Part shown: piece after piece, positions 16,724 through 25,320 of the stretch
Layout: each line of letters begins with the position of its first letter
How positions within the stretch are numbered: the stretch's first letter is position 1
NCBI RefSeq assembly: GCF_900105135.1
Contig: NZ_LT629741.1
Span: 2,294,001-2,358,000 of the forward strand
DNA: 64,000 bases
Direction of reading: 5' to 3'
Origin: Gramella sp. MAR_2010_147
GTDB taxonomy: Bacteria; Bacteroidota; Bacteroidia; Flavobacteriales; Flavobacteriaceae
Position numbers and translations under genes: made by a program
The notes under the pieces: model-generated
Database searches by the model: none
What the model was told of the DNA's origin: nothing
What the model saw: the letters and a program-made list of their open reading frames with translations, nothing else

Positions 16724-17135
16724 TTTTTTTAGCGAAAATGGTTTTGTTCTTGAAAATGAACAGGATTACCGGAAATGGATCGAGGCCGTTATCATTTCAG
16801 AAAATAAATTTACTGGAGACATCAGTTTTATTTTCTGCGATGATGAATATCTTCATAAGATTAATCTTGAATATCTTTCCCATGATACGTACACCGATAT
16901 TATAAGCTTTGATAATACTTTAGGGAATACCATACAGGGTGATATTTTTATAAGTACTGAAAGAGTAAGGGAAAATGCTAAAAACTTTAATGTTGAATTT
17001 ACCGAGGAATTAAAAAGAGTCTTGATTCATGGTATTTTACATTTTTGTGGTTTTAAAGATAAAACTGAAAGGGAAAGCGAGTTAATGCGACGCAAGGAAG
17101 AAGAAAAAATAGAATTGTTCCACGTGGAACAATGA
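16704..17135 (+). CDS. ybeY: Endoribonuclease YbeY (rRNA maturation factor)
   Basis: 143-aa zinc-dependent endoribonuclease involved in 16S rRNA 3' maturation and ribosome quality control. The signature region reads VLIHGILHFCGFKDKTE. The first two zinc histidines (HGxxH) are present, while the third ligand of the classical H-x3-H-x5-H pattern is not His here (Lys-Asp at that place). No ATG is available near the N-terminus; TTG at 16704, inside the end of the DUF4175 gene, gives MEKGEINFFSEN. The last codons, giving LFHVEQ, are formed by a 16-bp parS-type palindrome (17116-17131). Confidence 0.92.
   Translation: MEKGEINFFSENGFVLENEQDYRKWIEAVIISENKFTGDISFIFCDDEYLHKINLEYLSHDTYTDIISFDNTLGNTIQGDIFISTERVRENAKNFNVEFTEELKRVLIHGILHFCGFKDKTERESELMRRKEEEKIELFHVEQ
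17116..17131. promoter_or_regulatory. parS-type centromere site 1 (ParB-binding palindrome)
   Basis: TGTTCCACGTGGAACA, a perfect 16-bp palindrome differing from the classical parS TGTTTCACGTGAAACA only by a symmetrical C/G change; this symmetric variant is known as a parS form. It lies inside the final codons of ybeY, just before the TGA stop. An identical copy lies 1917 bases downstream, after mnmG. Confidence 0.85.
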
Positions 17136-17153
17136 TAAAATATAATTTAGGAT

Positions 17154-19025
17154 ATGTTCGAAAAGCAGTATGATGTTATTGTAGTTGGAGCTGGGCATGC
17201 CGGAAGTGAGGCCGCCGCTGCCGCCGCTAATATGGGTAGCAAAACGCTTCTTATTACCATGAACCTTCAAAATATTGCCCAAATGAGTTGTAATCCTGCA
17301 ATGGGTGGGATCGCAAAAGGGCAGATAGTTAGAGAGATTGATGCTATGGGAGGTTATAGTGGTATTGTAAGTGATTCCAGTGCTATCCAGTTCAAGATGC
17401 TGAATAAATCCAAAGGACCTGCAATGTGGAGCCCGAGAGTGCAGAGTGATAGAATGAGGTTCGCGGAAGACTGGAGATTGAAGCTGGAACAAACCCCTAA
17501 TCTTGATTTTTATCAAGAAATGGTTGCCGGGCTTATCATAGAAAAAGATAAAGTGGTTGGAGTTAGAACATCTTTAGGTTTAGAAGTTTTCGGGAAAAGC
17601 GTGGTTTGTACTAATGGGACCTTTCTAAACGGACTCATTCATATTGGGGATAAACAATTTGGTGGTGGTAGAGCAGGAGAAAGGGCGGCTACAGGAATCA
17701 CTAAGGATCTCATCGATGTAGGTTTTGAAGCTGGCAGGATGAAAACTGGAACTCCGCCAAGAGTAGATGGTAGATCGTTAGATTATTCTAAAATGACGGA
17801 ACAACCTGGAGACGATATTCCCGGTAAATTTTCATTCTCAGATGAAACCAAACCACTTTCCAAGCAACGTTCCTGTCACATGACCTATACCTCCAATGAG
17901 GTGCATGAAATTCTAAAAGAAGGTTTCGATAGATCTCCTATGTTTAATGGAAGAATTCAAAGTATAGGCCCTAGATATTGTCCTTCAATAGAAGATAAAA
18001 TTAATCGATTCGCAGATAAAGATCGTCATCAGCTTTTTGTAGAACCAGAAGGCTGGAATACCGTAGAGGTGTATGTGAATGGCTTCTCTACATCGCTCCC
18101 GGAGGATGTTCAGTTTAAAGCCTTAAGTTCTGTAGCGGGATTCGAGAATGTGAAATTTTTTCGTCCCGGTTACGCCATAGAATATGATTATTTCCCTCCA
18201 ACACAGCTAAAGCATACTTTAGAAACTAAACTTGTGGAAGGCTTATATTTTGCCGGACAAATTAATGGTACTACAGGGTATGAAGAAGCAGCCTGCCAGG
18301 GAATGATGGCAGGTATAAATGCGGCTTTAAAAGTTCAGGAAAAGGACGAGTTTATCCTGCAACGTAATGAAGCTTATATTGGAGTTTTAATTGATGATCT
18401 TATTACAAAGGGAACAGAGGAGCCTTATAGAATGTTTACTTCTCGTGCTGAATATCGTACTTTGTTAAGACAGGATAATGCCGATTTTAGATTGACTGAA
18501 CGGTCTTATAATCTTGGTCTGGCATCTGACGATCGTATGCGTAAAATGGAACAAAAGAAGGAAAAGTCTTTTAAATTTGTAGAATTTTTAAAAAATCTAA
18601 GCGTGGTTCCCGAAGAAGCAAATCCTGTTCTTGAAAAAAGAAAGTCATCTCCCATGAAACAAAGTGATAAGGTTTTTAAGGTTTTTTCGCGTCCACAAAT
18701 TACTATGGACGACGTAAAGAATTTCACTGGGGTAGAAGAGTTTATTTCTGAAAATGACCTCGATGAAGAAATGATCGAGCAAACTGAAATACAGGTGAAA
18801 TATTCAGGATATATTCAAAAGGAAAAGAATAATGCCGATAAACTTAATCGTTTAGAGAATATAAAAATTCCGCAAAACTTCGACTATTCCAATATTAAAT
18901 CGATGTCTTATGAAGCCCGTGAAAAATTAAGAAAAGTTCAACCGGCTACGGTTTCTCAGGCTTCCAGAATTAGTGGGGTTAGTCCTAACGACATTTCTGT
19001 GTTATTGGTATATATGGGTAGATAA
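17154..19025 (+). CDS. mnmG: tRNA uridine-5-carboxymethylaminomethyl modification enzyme MnmG (GidA)
   Basis: 623-aa FAD enzyme that, with MnmE, installs the (carboxymethyl)aminomethyl group on wobble U34 of several tRNAs. N-terminal FAD-binding dinucleotide motif VVGAGHAGSEAAAAAA; GidA signatures GPRYCPSIEDKI near residue 275 and GQINGTTGYEEAACQG near 370; C-terminal MnmE-binding helical domain ending ASRISGVSPNDISVLLVYMG. Length is standard. It starts 18 bases after ybeY and is bracketed by two identical parS-type palindromes, reminiscent of the gidA-parAB neighbourhood near oriC in many bacteria, although parA/parB are not in this window. Confidence 0.97.
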   Translation: MFEKQYDVIVVGAGHAGSEAAAAAANMGSKTLLITMNLQNIAQMSCNPAMGGIAKGQIVREIDAMGGYSGIVSDSSAIQFKMLNKSKGPAMWSPRVQSDRMRFAEDWRLKLEQTPNLDFYQEMVAGLIIEKDKVVGVRTSLGLEVFGKSVVCTNGTFLNGLIHIGDKQFGGGRAGERAATGITKDLIDVGFEAGRMKTGTPPRVDGRSLDYSKMTEQPGDDIPGKFSFSDETKPLSKQRSCHMTYTSNEVHEILKEGFDRSPMFNGRIQSIGPRYCPSIEDKINRFADKDRHQLFVEPEGWNTVEVYVNGFSTSLPEDVQFKALSSVAGFENVKFFRPGYAIEYDYFPPTQLKHTLETKLVEGLYFAGQINGTTGYEEAACQGMMAGINAALKVQEKDEFILQRNEAYIGVLIDDLITKGTEEPYRMFTSRAEYRTLLRQDNADFRLTERSYNLGLASDDRMRKMEQKKEKSFKFVEFLKNLSVVPEEANPVLEKRKSSPMKQSDKVFKVFSRPQITMDDVKNFTGVEEFISENDLDEEMIEQTEIQVKYSGYIQKEKNNADKLNRLENIKIPQNFDYSNIKSMSYEAREKLRKVQPATVSQASRISGVSPNDISVLLVYMGR

Positions 19026-19032
19026 AACTCGA

Positions 19033-19048
19033 TGTTCCACGTGGAACA
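19033..19048. promoter_or_regulatory. parS-type centromere site 2 (ParB-binding palindrome)
   Basis: Second perfect TGTTCCACGTGGAACA, 7 bases after the mnmG stop and 14 bases before the TTG start of the methyltransferase gene. Unlike site 1 it is not in coding sequence, so its exact conservation cannot be due to a protein constraint. Confidence 0.87.
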
Positions 19049-19062
19049 AATAAAGTTCGTAA

Positions 19063-19932
19063 TTGAAAAACACTGAGACAAAATATAATTCTGAGGCAAT
19101 ATCTGAGACCAAACTTATTTGCAAGGATTACCTGGTTAGTAATGAGAATTTCGAAATCAGGGAATATGAAAATGGTATCCTAAAAACTTTTCCTGTTCCT
19201 GAAAATTTATCGAAGTATTACGAAAGTGAAGATTACATTTCTCATAGTGATTCCAAAGAAAATTTACAGGAAAAAGTTTATCATCTCGTAAAATCTTATA
19301 TGCTTTCCAAGAAAGCAAAATGGATAAAAAAATATATTAATAAGGGACATATTTTAGATTATGGAGCAGGTACCGGAGAGTTCCTTAATAAAATGAACAC
19401 CCTGGGATGGAATGTTGAAGGAATTGAGCCAAGTACATCTGCAAGAAATTTGGGGATTTCAAAAGGACTTAAAATACACTCGGAGCTTTTAGAATTAGAA
19501 AATGATAGTTATGACGTTATTAGTCTTTGGCATGTTTTAGAGCATATCCCAGATTTTGAAACGAAGCTATCTAAATTTAAAGACCTTTTAGACGATAACG
19601 GGTTTTTGATTATCGCTGTTCCTAATTATAATTCTTATGATGCTAAATATTATAAAGAGCACTGGGCCGCTTGGGATGTACCCAGGCATCTTTGGCATTT
19701 TTCAAGAATGGGAATTTCAAAAAAACTTTCTGAGCATGGTTTTAAGTTAATGAGCGAAAAACCTCTCAAATTCGATTCTTATTATGTAAGCTTGTTAAGT
19801 GAAAAAAATAAAAATAGAGGTTCAAATTTACTGAACGCTTTTTATAGAGGCTTATCTTCTAATATGAAGGCAAAGCACTCCGGGGAGTATTCTTCCATCG
19901 CATATTTCTTTAAAAAAGAGGCTGAAACTTAA
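19063..19932 (+). CDS. Class I SAM-dependent methyltransferase
   Basis: 289-aa methyltransferase (type 11/12 fold). An N-terminal segment of about 90 residues (CKDYLVSNENFEI...) precedes the Rossmann domain, which has motif I LDYGAGTGEFL near residue 100 and the post-motif SLWHVLEHIPD near 152. The later DVPRHLWHFSRMGI is typical of methyltransferases that act on small molecules or glycans, but the substrate is unknown. Start is TTG at 19063; no ATG lies before the conserved region. Probably co-transcribed with mnmG (37-base gap containing parS 2). Confidence 0.85.
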   Translation: MKNTETKYNSEAISETKLICKDYLVSNENFEIREYENGILKTFPVPENLSKYYESEDYISHSDSKENLQEKVYHLVKSYMLSKKAKWIKKYINKGHILDYGAGTGEFLNKMNTLGWNVEGIEPSTSARNLGISKGLKIHSELLELENDSYDVISLWHVLEHIPDFETKLSKFKDLLDDNGFLIIAVPNYNSYDAKYYKEHWAAWDVPRHLWHFSRMGISKKLSEHGFKLMSEKPLKFDSYYVSLLSEKNKNRGSNLLNAFYRGLSSNMKAKHSGEYSSIAYFFKKEAET

Positions 19933-20093
19933 TTTAAGCCGTTTTAATAGCATTATATGGCTTTTGATGAGGGTTTACCTTTTGAAAATAGCGTTCTGCT
20001 CTTATAATTAAATAGAATCACTTATTATTCATAGTAAAAATCTATTTATAAATTTATAACCATCGTAATTGTTTATATATAATAGAATTTCTG

Positions 20094-20124
20094 TTTTTGT
20101 ACAAAAAATACTTTTATACATTTG
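20094..20124 (+). promoter_or_regulatory. Promoter of the OmpH-like lipoprotein gene
   Basis: TTTTTG (20094-20099) and TACATTTG (20117-20124) are separated by 17 bases and match the Bacteroidota -33 TTTG / -7 TAnnTTTG pattern. The ATG follows 18 bases after the -7 element. Confidence 0.7.
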
Positions 20125-20142
20125 CCATTCAAAACAAAAATT

Positions 20143-20694
20143 ATGATCAGAAGATTTATTGGAATTGCAGCAGTTGCAATTATGATGGTTTCATGTAACG
20201 AGCAAAAAACTGCTTATGTGGATACCACAGTTTTAGTTAAGGAATACAAAGAGATGAAAGATGTAGAAGCAGAGCTTACTTCAAAATCTGATTCTGTAAG
20301 AAAGCAGCTTGATTCTGTAGCTAAAGTTTTTCAACAGGAAGTTCAGGCTTACCAGTCGCAAATGAACTCTATGTCTGAAGCTCAAAGAAAGGAAAAAGAG
20401 CAGGAGCTAATGCAGAAGCAACAAATGCTTCAACAGCAACAGCAAATGGTTGGGAACAAACTTAGAGAGCAAAGTAATACGGTAATGGATTCATTGGTTA
20501 CCAAGATCAAGGATTACGTAAAAGATTATGGTAAAGAGAATAACTACACCTATATTTTTGGATCTAACGAAAGCGCTAATATTATGTACGCTGAAGATGG
20601 TCTGGATATTACTCAGGAAATCTTAAGCGAGTTGAATGAGGAATATGGTGGAGTAGAAGAAACCGAAAAAGAAGAAGTGGAAGACGAAATGTAA
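20143..20694 (+). CDS. OmpH/Skp-like periplasmic chaperone family lipoprotein
   Basis: 183-aa protein. A short signal peptide (MIRRFIGIAAVAIMMVSC) ends in a lipobox with Cys18, so it should be a lipoprotein. The body begins TAYVDTTVLVKEYKEMKD, typical of OmpH/Skp proteins, continues with a long Gln-rich coiled coil (about 60-120) and ends with the fold-closing YTYIFGSNESANIMYAEDGLDIT. Skp-type proteins escort outer-membrane proteins through the periplasm. The frame extends 7 codons upstream to a TTG that lies inside the -7 element, so the ATG at 20143 is used. A bidirectional terminator follows. Confidence 0.86.
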   Translation: MIRRFIGIAAVAIMMVSCNEQKTAYVDTTVLVKEYKEMKDVEAELTSKSDSVRKQLDSVAKVFQQEVQAYQSQMNSMSEAQRKEKEQELMQKQQMLQQQQQMVGNKLREQSNTVMDSLVTKIKDYVKDYGKENNYTYIFGSNESANIMYAEDGLDITQEILSELNEEYGGVEETEKEEVEDEM

Positions 20695-20714
20695 TTTCCT
20701 CTCACTTGATGAAA

Positions 20715-20751
20715 TAAAAAAGGCTTCAGATTTTATCTGAAGCCTTTTTTA
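20715..20751. terminator. Bidirectional Rho-independent terminator
   Basis: AAAAAGGCTTCAGAT and its complement, with a short TTT loop, flanked by A and T runs. It lies between the convergent OmpH-like and DoxX genes. Confidence 0.92.
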
Positions 20752-20767
20752 ATATTTCGTTTTTAAT

Positions 20768-21163
20768 TTAACTTAGAATATAAACTCCAAAAATTGAAAC
20801 GATAAAATAGCCTGTAAGCGTAAATGCACCGGCATAATCTTTAGCGACTCTTTGACCAAAAAGTAACATTAATAAAGTAATGCAGGCCAATGCGCAAGTA
20901 TACAATGCAAATGAAGGATCGTTGTTGGCTATAAGTTGAAAGATTCCTGCAATTGCCAGGATTCCGGTAATAATCTCAATAATCATTATTATACCTACCA
21001 TTAAAGGGACTATGCCTGAAAGCATGGTTTCAGAAAAATGCCCTTTTAGCCATCCCGTATTTCCTTTCCAGTCTGTGGCCTTGTCAATTCCAGATTGTAG
21101 GAAAGTAATAAGGATAAAAACTAGAATTAGAATTTCAGTTAGGTTTGTCATCAAATTGTTCAT
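20768..21163 (-). CDS. DoxX-like small membrane protein
   Basis: 131-aa protein with four hydrophobic helices (about 8-28, 48-78, 85-106 and 112-130), resembling the DoxX/DoxD-like family in its first helix and the following GIDKATDWKGNTGWLKGHF. No redox motif is obvious and the function is unknown. The start is 1 base after the holB stop, indicating translational coupling to holB. Confidence 0.75.
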   Translation of the reverse strand: MNNLMTNLTEILILVFILITFLQSGIDKATDWKGNTGWLKGHFSETMLSGIVPLMVGIIMIIEIITGILAIAGIFQLIANNDPSFALYTCALACITLLMLLFGQRVAKDYAGAFTLTGYFIVSIFGVYILS

Positions 21164-21164
21164 G

Positions 21165-22322
21165 TTAAGCTGCTTTTTTATGTAAAAATCTGGTTAGTTT
21201 AATAGATAGATCTGTTAGAATTATTTTTGCGTTACCATTTCGTTCAATATGATAAATTGCGGTTTCCAGTGCTTCTGTAATTTCCTGAATGTTATTCCCG
21301 TGAACATAGGGAGCAAAGTTTTCAAGTTTAAACTTCTCAGCAGAAGGTTCTAAATAGACCAGAGTCTTCGCTTTATAGTTCATTAAAAGCGACTGTCGGA
21401 AAAAATCTATACAATAGAGCAAGAAGCTTTTTTGTGTCTCACGTCCAAGGGCGGCAATTTCTTCACTCCAGGACACAAGTTCAAGTACGGTAGATTTGTT
21501 TCCTTTTGCTTTAAAAGCACTTCGTATCCAGCTTATAAACCAGGCTTCAAATTGCTCATCGCCTGAATTCTTTTTGAGTATATGAATGGCTTTGGTGTAA
21601 TCGCCATTTGCCTGGTGCGCGATCTTTTTTGCAACTGCGTGGCTACAATTCTCATTTTTCTCCAGGGTGAGAGCAATGTCCAATTCACTTAGAGGAGGAA
21701 AATGCAAACTTTGACATCTGGAACGTATCGTTTGTATAATTTGTTCTTCGTCTTCTGCTATTAGAATGAAAACAGTATTATTTGGGGGTTCTTCGATCAA
21801 TTTCAGCAATTTATTTGCCGCTTCCGTGTTCATCTTTTCAGCCATCCAGATAATCATCACTTTAAATCCGCCTTCATATGCCTTCAATGAAAGTGATTTT
21901 ACGATATTCTGAGCTTCATCAACCCCTATTCTTCCCTGTTTGTTTTCTACGCCCAGACATTGATACCAGTCGTACAGGCTACCATAGGAGTTGGTTTTTA
22001 AAAAAGCTCTCCATTCATCCAGAAAATGGGAGGAAACAGGTTTGCTTTTAACCTTATCATTGGCGGCAACCGGAAAGGCGAAATGGAGATCTGGATGTGA
22101 TAGGTTGTTAAATTTCAAATTACAGTTTGCCGCTGTTTCATCATCATTTTCTCCATTGGTATTTTTACAAAGAATATACTGGGCGTAAGCTATAGCCATA
22201 GGCAGGGCGCCGCTACCAGGTTTTCCAGTAAAAAGTTGCGCATGTGGAATTCTATTCCTGTCTGCGGTAGTTGTCAGGTGATTTTTTATATGCGGAAGTC
22301 CAATTACATCGTTAAAAAGCAT
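21165..22322 (-). CDS. holB: DNA polymerase III delta' subunit (clamp loader)
   Basis: 385-aa AAA+ protein of the clamp-loader complex that places the beta clamp at primer-template junctions. Opening motif FNDVIGLPHIKNHLTTTA, a degenerate P-loop GKPGSGALPMA (normal for delta', which does not hydrolyse ATP), the signature IGVDEAQNIVKSLS, the segment MNTEAANKLLKLIEEPPNNT and the arginine-finger motif IRSRCQ. The frame extends two codons to a TTG that is part of the -7 element; ATG at 22322 is the likely start, leaving almost no leader. It heads a two-gene unit with the DoxX-like gene. Confidence 0.93.
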   Translation of the reverse strand: MLFNDVIGLPHIKNHLTTTADRNRIPHAQLFTGKPGSGALPMAIAYAQYILCKNTNGENDDETAANCNLKFNNLSHPDLHFAFPVAANDKVKSKPVSSHFLDEWRAFLKTNSYGSLYDWYQCLGVENKQGRIGVDEAQNIVKSLSLKAYEGGFKVMIIWMAEKMNTEAANKLLKLIEEPPNNTVFILIAEDEEQIIQTIRSRCQSLHFPPLSELDIALTLEKNENCSHAVAKKIAHQANGDYTKAIHILKKNSGDEQFEAWFISWIRSAFKAKGNKSTVLELVSWSEEIAALGRETQKSFLLYCIDFFRQSLLMNYKAKTLVYLEPSAEKFKLENFAPYVHGNNIQEITEALETAIYHIERNGNAKIILTDLSIKLTRFLHKKAA

Positions 22323-22325
22323 ACG

Positions 22326-22333
22326 CAAATATA
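22326..22333 (-). promoter_or_regulatory. -7 promoter element of holB
   Basis: TATATTTG on the minus strand, ending only 3 bases before the ATG. Transcription would begin at or near the start codon, so the mRNA may be leaderless unless a more distal promoter is used. Confidence 0.5.
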
Positions 22334-22367
22334 AAATTATATAAGCTTTATTATCTTCGGAAAAAAT

Positions 22368-22375
22368 TATATTTG
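22368..22375 (+). promoter_or_regulatory. -7 promoter element of pgk
   Basis: TATATTTG fits TAnnTTTG and lies 100 bases before pgk, leaving a long leader that contains a 20-codon ORF (22396-22458). Confidence 0.5.
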
Positions 22376-22475
22376 TAAGAAAGCGATACTTTGAAATGAG
22401 GCAGAATGCATTTTCTAAATTATCCAGAATAATTAGTAGAATGACCTCTGAGGAATAAAAAATAACTAGAAAAAG

Positions 22476-23660
22476 ATGAAAACGGTAGACGACTATAACT
22501 TTAATAATAAAAGAGCACTTATAAGAGTAGATTTCAATGTTCCATTAAATGAAGATATGGAAGTAACCGATGCAAATCGAATTGAAGCTGCGAAACCAAC
22601 CATAATTAAAATACTGGAAGATGGAGGTAGTGTTGTTTTAATGTCTCACCTGGGAAGACCAAAAGGAAAGGAAAGTAAATACTCTCTTCAGCATATCAGT
22701 AATAGAGTTTCTGAGGTTATTGGGGTAGAAGTGAAATTTATGGAGGATTGTATTGGCGAGGAAGTTGAAGATGCCGCTAAAAATCTTGAATCTGGAGAGA
22801 TTCTCTTGTTGGAGAACCTTCGTTTTTATGAAGAAGAAACAAAGGGCGATGAAGATTTTGCCAGAAACCTTTCAAAACTGGGCGATATTTATGTAAATGA
22901 TGCCTTTGGTACCGCTCATAGAGCACACGCTTCCACTACTGTAGTTGCCAAGTTCTTTGAAGAAAAGTGTTTTGGTTACCTGCTGGCTAAAGAAATTGAA
23001 AGCCTGGATAAAGTTCTAAATAGTAACGAAAAACCCGTGACAGCAGTTCTTGGAGGTGCGAAAGTATCTTCAAAAATAACAGTTATTGAAAATATACTGG
23101 ATAAAATTGATCATCTTATCATTGGTGGAGGGATGACGTATACATTTATAAAAGCACAGGGCGGGCATATTGGTAACTCTCTTGTTGAAGACGATAAACA
23201 GGAGCTTGCCCTTGAAATACTTAAGAAGGCCAAAGAAAAAGGAGTGGAAGTACATCTTCCGGTAGATTCCATAATTGCCGATAGTTTTTCAGAGCAGGCA
23301 AGCACGCAAACTGAAAGTGTGGATAATATTCCTGATGGCTGGATGGGACTGGATATTGGCCCTGAGACGATAAGAAATTTTTCTAGTGTGATCCACGACT
23401 CCAAGATTGTTTTATGGAATGGACCGTTGGGCGTTTTTGAAATGGAAACCTTTGCAAATGGCACTATTCAGTTAGGAGAAGCTATTGCAGAAGCGACTAA
23501 AAATGGCACTTTTTCACTCGTTGGAGGAGGAGATTCTGTAGCTGCAGTGAAAAAATTCGGTTTAGATGATAAAGTGAGCTATGTTTCTACCGGTGGTGGT
23601 GCGATGCTTGAAATGTTGGAAGGAAAATCCTTACCAGGAATTGAAGCAATTAACAATTAA
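22476..23660 (+). CDS. pgk: Phosphoglycerate kinase
   Basis: 394-aa glycolytic enzyme transferring phosphate from 1,3-bisphosphoglycerate to ADP. The N-terminal signature [13 protein letters not shown], substrate-binding [10 protein letters not shown], the hinge [11 protein letters not shown], nucleotide-site [11 protein letters not shown] and the C-terminal [15 protein letters not shown] with [14 protein letters not shown] are all intact. Length is standard. It has its own promoter and lies 49 bases before the lytic transglycosylase gene, with only a weak imperfect hairpin between, so read-through is possible. Confidence 0.97.
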   Translation: MKTVDDYNFNNKRALIRVDFNVPLNEDMEVTDANRIEAAKPTIIKILEDGGSVVLMSHLGRPKGKESKYSLQHISNRVSEVIGVEVKFMEDCIGEEVEDAAKNLESGEILLLENLRFYEEETKGDEDFARNLSKLGDIYVNDAFGTAHRAHASTTVVAKFFEEKCFGYLLAKEIESLDKVLNSNEKPVTAVLGGAKVSSKITVIENILDKIDHLIIGGGMTYTFIKAQGGHIGNSLVEDDKQELALEILKKAKEKGVEVHLPVDSIIADSFSEQASTQTESVDNIPDGWMGLDIGPETIRNFSSVIHDSKIVLWNGPLGVFEMETFANGTIQLGEAIAEATKNGTFSLVGGGDSVAAVKKFGLDDKVSYVSTGGGAMLEMLEGKSLPGIEAINN

Positions 23661-23709
23661 AGAGGTACGAAGTTTGATAACTTTTCGTTTGTTAATGTAA
23701 AATGAATAT

Positions 23710-25296
23710 ATGCTGAAACGAAAATTTTTAATGATGTTGCTTCTGGCAGGCTTTTCTATCCATGCCCAGGACAAGAAAAATAAGGAACAGGTTGAGAAAG
23801 CCAATTTTCGGGTTCAGATATTTCAAAAAAGTGATGATACTGAAATTAAACTCGTACAGCCAGATCCTGAATTCAGAGATAAATTGCCAATTTCGGCGGC
23901 TATAAGAGATTCTTCTAAAGTAGAATTAAAAGACCTTCCTCGTGCTAAAACCATTGATTCCCTGTGGAAACGTGAGCTTACAAATTCAGATTTGTTCGAA
24001 AGCATGCAAGAAAGCATAAGAGAACAGGATTATGAGGATGTAGTTTATAAAGACTTACCCACAGATACTCTTAAGGCACGGCTCGCAAAATTAAATGCAC
24101 GAACTCCTTTTAATGTGGAGTATAATCCCATTCTGGAAAGTGTTATAAAGTCTTATTTAAAAAGGAATAAGCATGGCATGGAACGTCTAATGGCTTTGAG
24201 TAGGTATTACTTTCCAATGTTTGAACAGGAACTTGATAAGTATGATATTCCCCTGGAGATAAAATATCTGGCCATTGTAGAATCTGCCCTTAATCCAAGA
24301 GCGAAGTCCAGAGTAGGGGCAACCGGTCTCTGGCAATTTATGTTCGCTACTGGAAAAATGCATGGATTAGATGTAAGCTCATACGTTGATGAGCGTATGG
24401 ATCCTGAAAGATCAACTGAAGCTGCCGCGCAGTATTTAGCAAGTCTTTATAAGGTCTTTGGTGACTGGGACCTGGTCCTGGCATCTTATAATTCAGGTCC
24501 TGGTAATGTTTCTAAAGCGATTAGAAGGAGTGGAGGATCTACAGATTACTGGCATTTAAGAAGATTCCTTCCACGTGAAACAGCAGGTTATGTTCCAGCG
24601 TTTTTAGCCACCCTTTATCTTTTTGAATATGCCGATGAACATAAATTTCAGCCTCCAAATCCTGATGTGGTCTATTTTGAAACAGATACCATCCAGGTAA
24701 AGCAGTTATTATCCTTTGATCAGATCTCTAAAGTATCTGGTGTGGAAAAGGAGATGCTGCAATTCCTAAACCCAAGTTATAAGCTTGATATTATTCCTTT
24801 TGTGGAGGATGAAAAATACAGTCTAAGACTTCCAAAACCGGCTACAGGCAGGTTTGTAGCCAATGAGAGCGCTATTTATGATTTCGCAAAAAATCAGACA
24901 GAAGAGAAGAAAAAAGATCTTCCTCAATATGTAGAGACCGAAGACCGCATTCGTTATAAAGTAAGAAGTGGAGATTACTTAGGTAAGATCGCTAAAAAGT
25001 ATGGGGTGGGAATTAGCAGTATTAAGCGATGGAATAATATGAGAAGTAACAACCTTAGGGTGGGTCAATATCTAACTATTTATCCTAGAAAACCAGTTGG
25101 GGTTGCATCCAGTTCTAATTCATCTGGTTCAAATGAAAATTCTAATCCAAGAATTTATACTGTAAAGAACGGGGATTCCCTCTGGAGCATTTCAAAAAAG
25201 TTTCCAGGCGTTACGGTACAAAATTTGAGGTCATGGAATGATATGAACACCAGTAGCCTGAAACCAGGGATGAAATTGAAACTTTCCAAAGGTTAA
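23710..25296 (+). CDS. LysM-containing membrane-bound lytic murein transglycosylase (MltD type)
   Basis: 528-aa exported protein cleaving the MurNAc-GlcNAc bond with formation of 1,6-anhydroMurNAc. A signal peptide (about 1-19, ending HAQ) is followed by an Asp/Glu-rich linker, then the SLT domain (about 175-325) with the catalytic glutamate in IVESALNPRAKS and the motifs GATGLWQFM and ASYNSGPGNV. Two LysM modules lie at about 418-460 and 477-520. MltD usually starts with a lipobox Cys; none is obvious here, so it is probably periplasmic or secreted. Followed 24 bases later by the DUF4837 gene. Confidence 0.93.
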   Translation: MLKRKFLMMLLLAGFSIHAQDKKNKEQVEKANFRVQIFQKSDDTEIKLVQPDPEFRDKLPISAAIRDSSKVELKDLPRAKTIDSLWKRELTNSDLFESMQESIREQDYEDVVYKDLPTDTLKARLAKLNARTPFNVEYNPILESVIKSYLKRNKHGMERLMALSRYYFPMFEQELDKYDIPLEIKYLAIVESALNPRAKSRVGATGLWQFMFATGKMHGLDVSSYVDERMDPERSTEAAAQYLASLYKVFGDWDLVLASYNSGPGNVSKAIRRSGGSTDYWHLRRFLPRETAGYVPAFLATLYLFEYADEHKFQPPNPDVVYFETDTIQVKQLLSFDQISKVSGVEKEMLQFLNPSYKLDIIPFVEDEKYSLRLPKPATGRFVANESAIYDFAKNQTEEKKKDLPQYVETEDRIRYKVRSGDYLGKIAKKYGVGISSIKRWNNMRSNNLRVGQYLTIYPRKPVGVASSSNSSGSNENSNPRIYTVKNGDSLWSISKKFPGVTVQNLRSWNDMNTSSLKPGMKLKLSKG

Positions 25297-25320
25297 AAGC
25301 TATTAATCAAAACCGAAAAA

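Noticed and set aside
19933..20093. Gene or RNA in the gap before the OmpH-like gene
   Set aside because: No ORF of credible length and no stable hairpin seen; only AT-rich sequence before the promoter.
23660..23710. Terminator between pgk and the lytic transglycosylase gene
   Set aside because: The visible inverted repeat is short and imperfect and has no T run.
24567..24582. A third parS-like sequence (CCTTCCACGTGAAACA) in the lytic transglycosylase gene
   Set aside because: It matches the parS form at 14 of 16 positions but encodes LPRETA, a strongly conserved protein motif of this family, so the likeness is more simply due to coding constraint.
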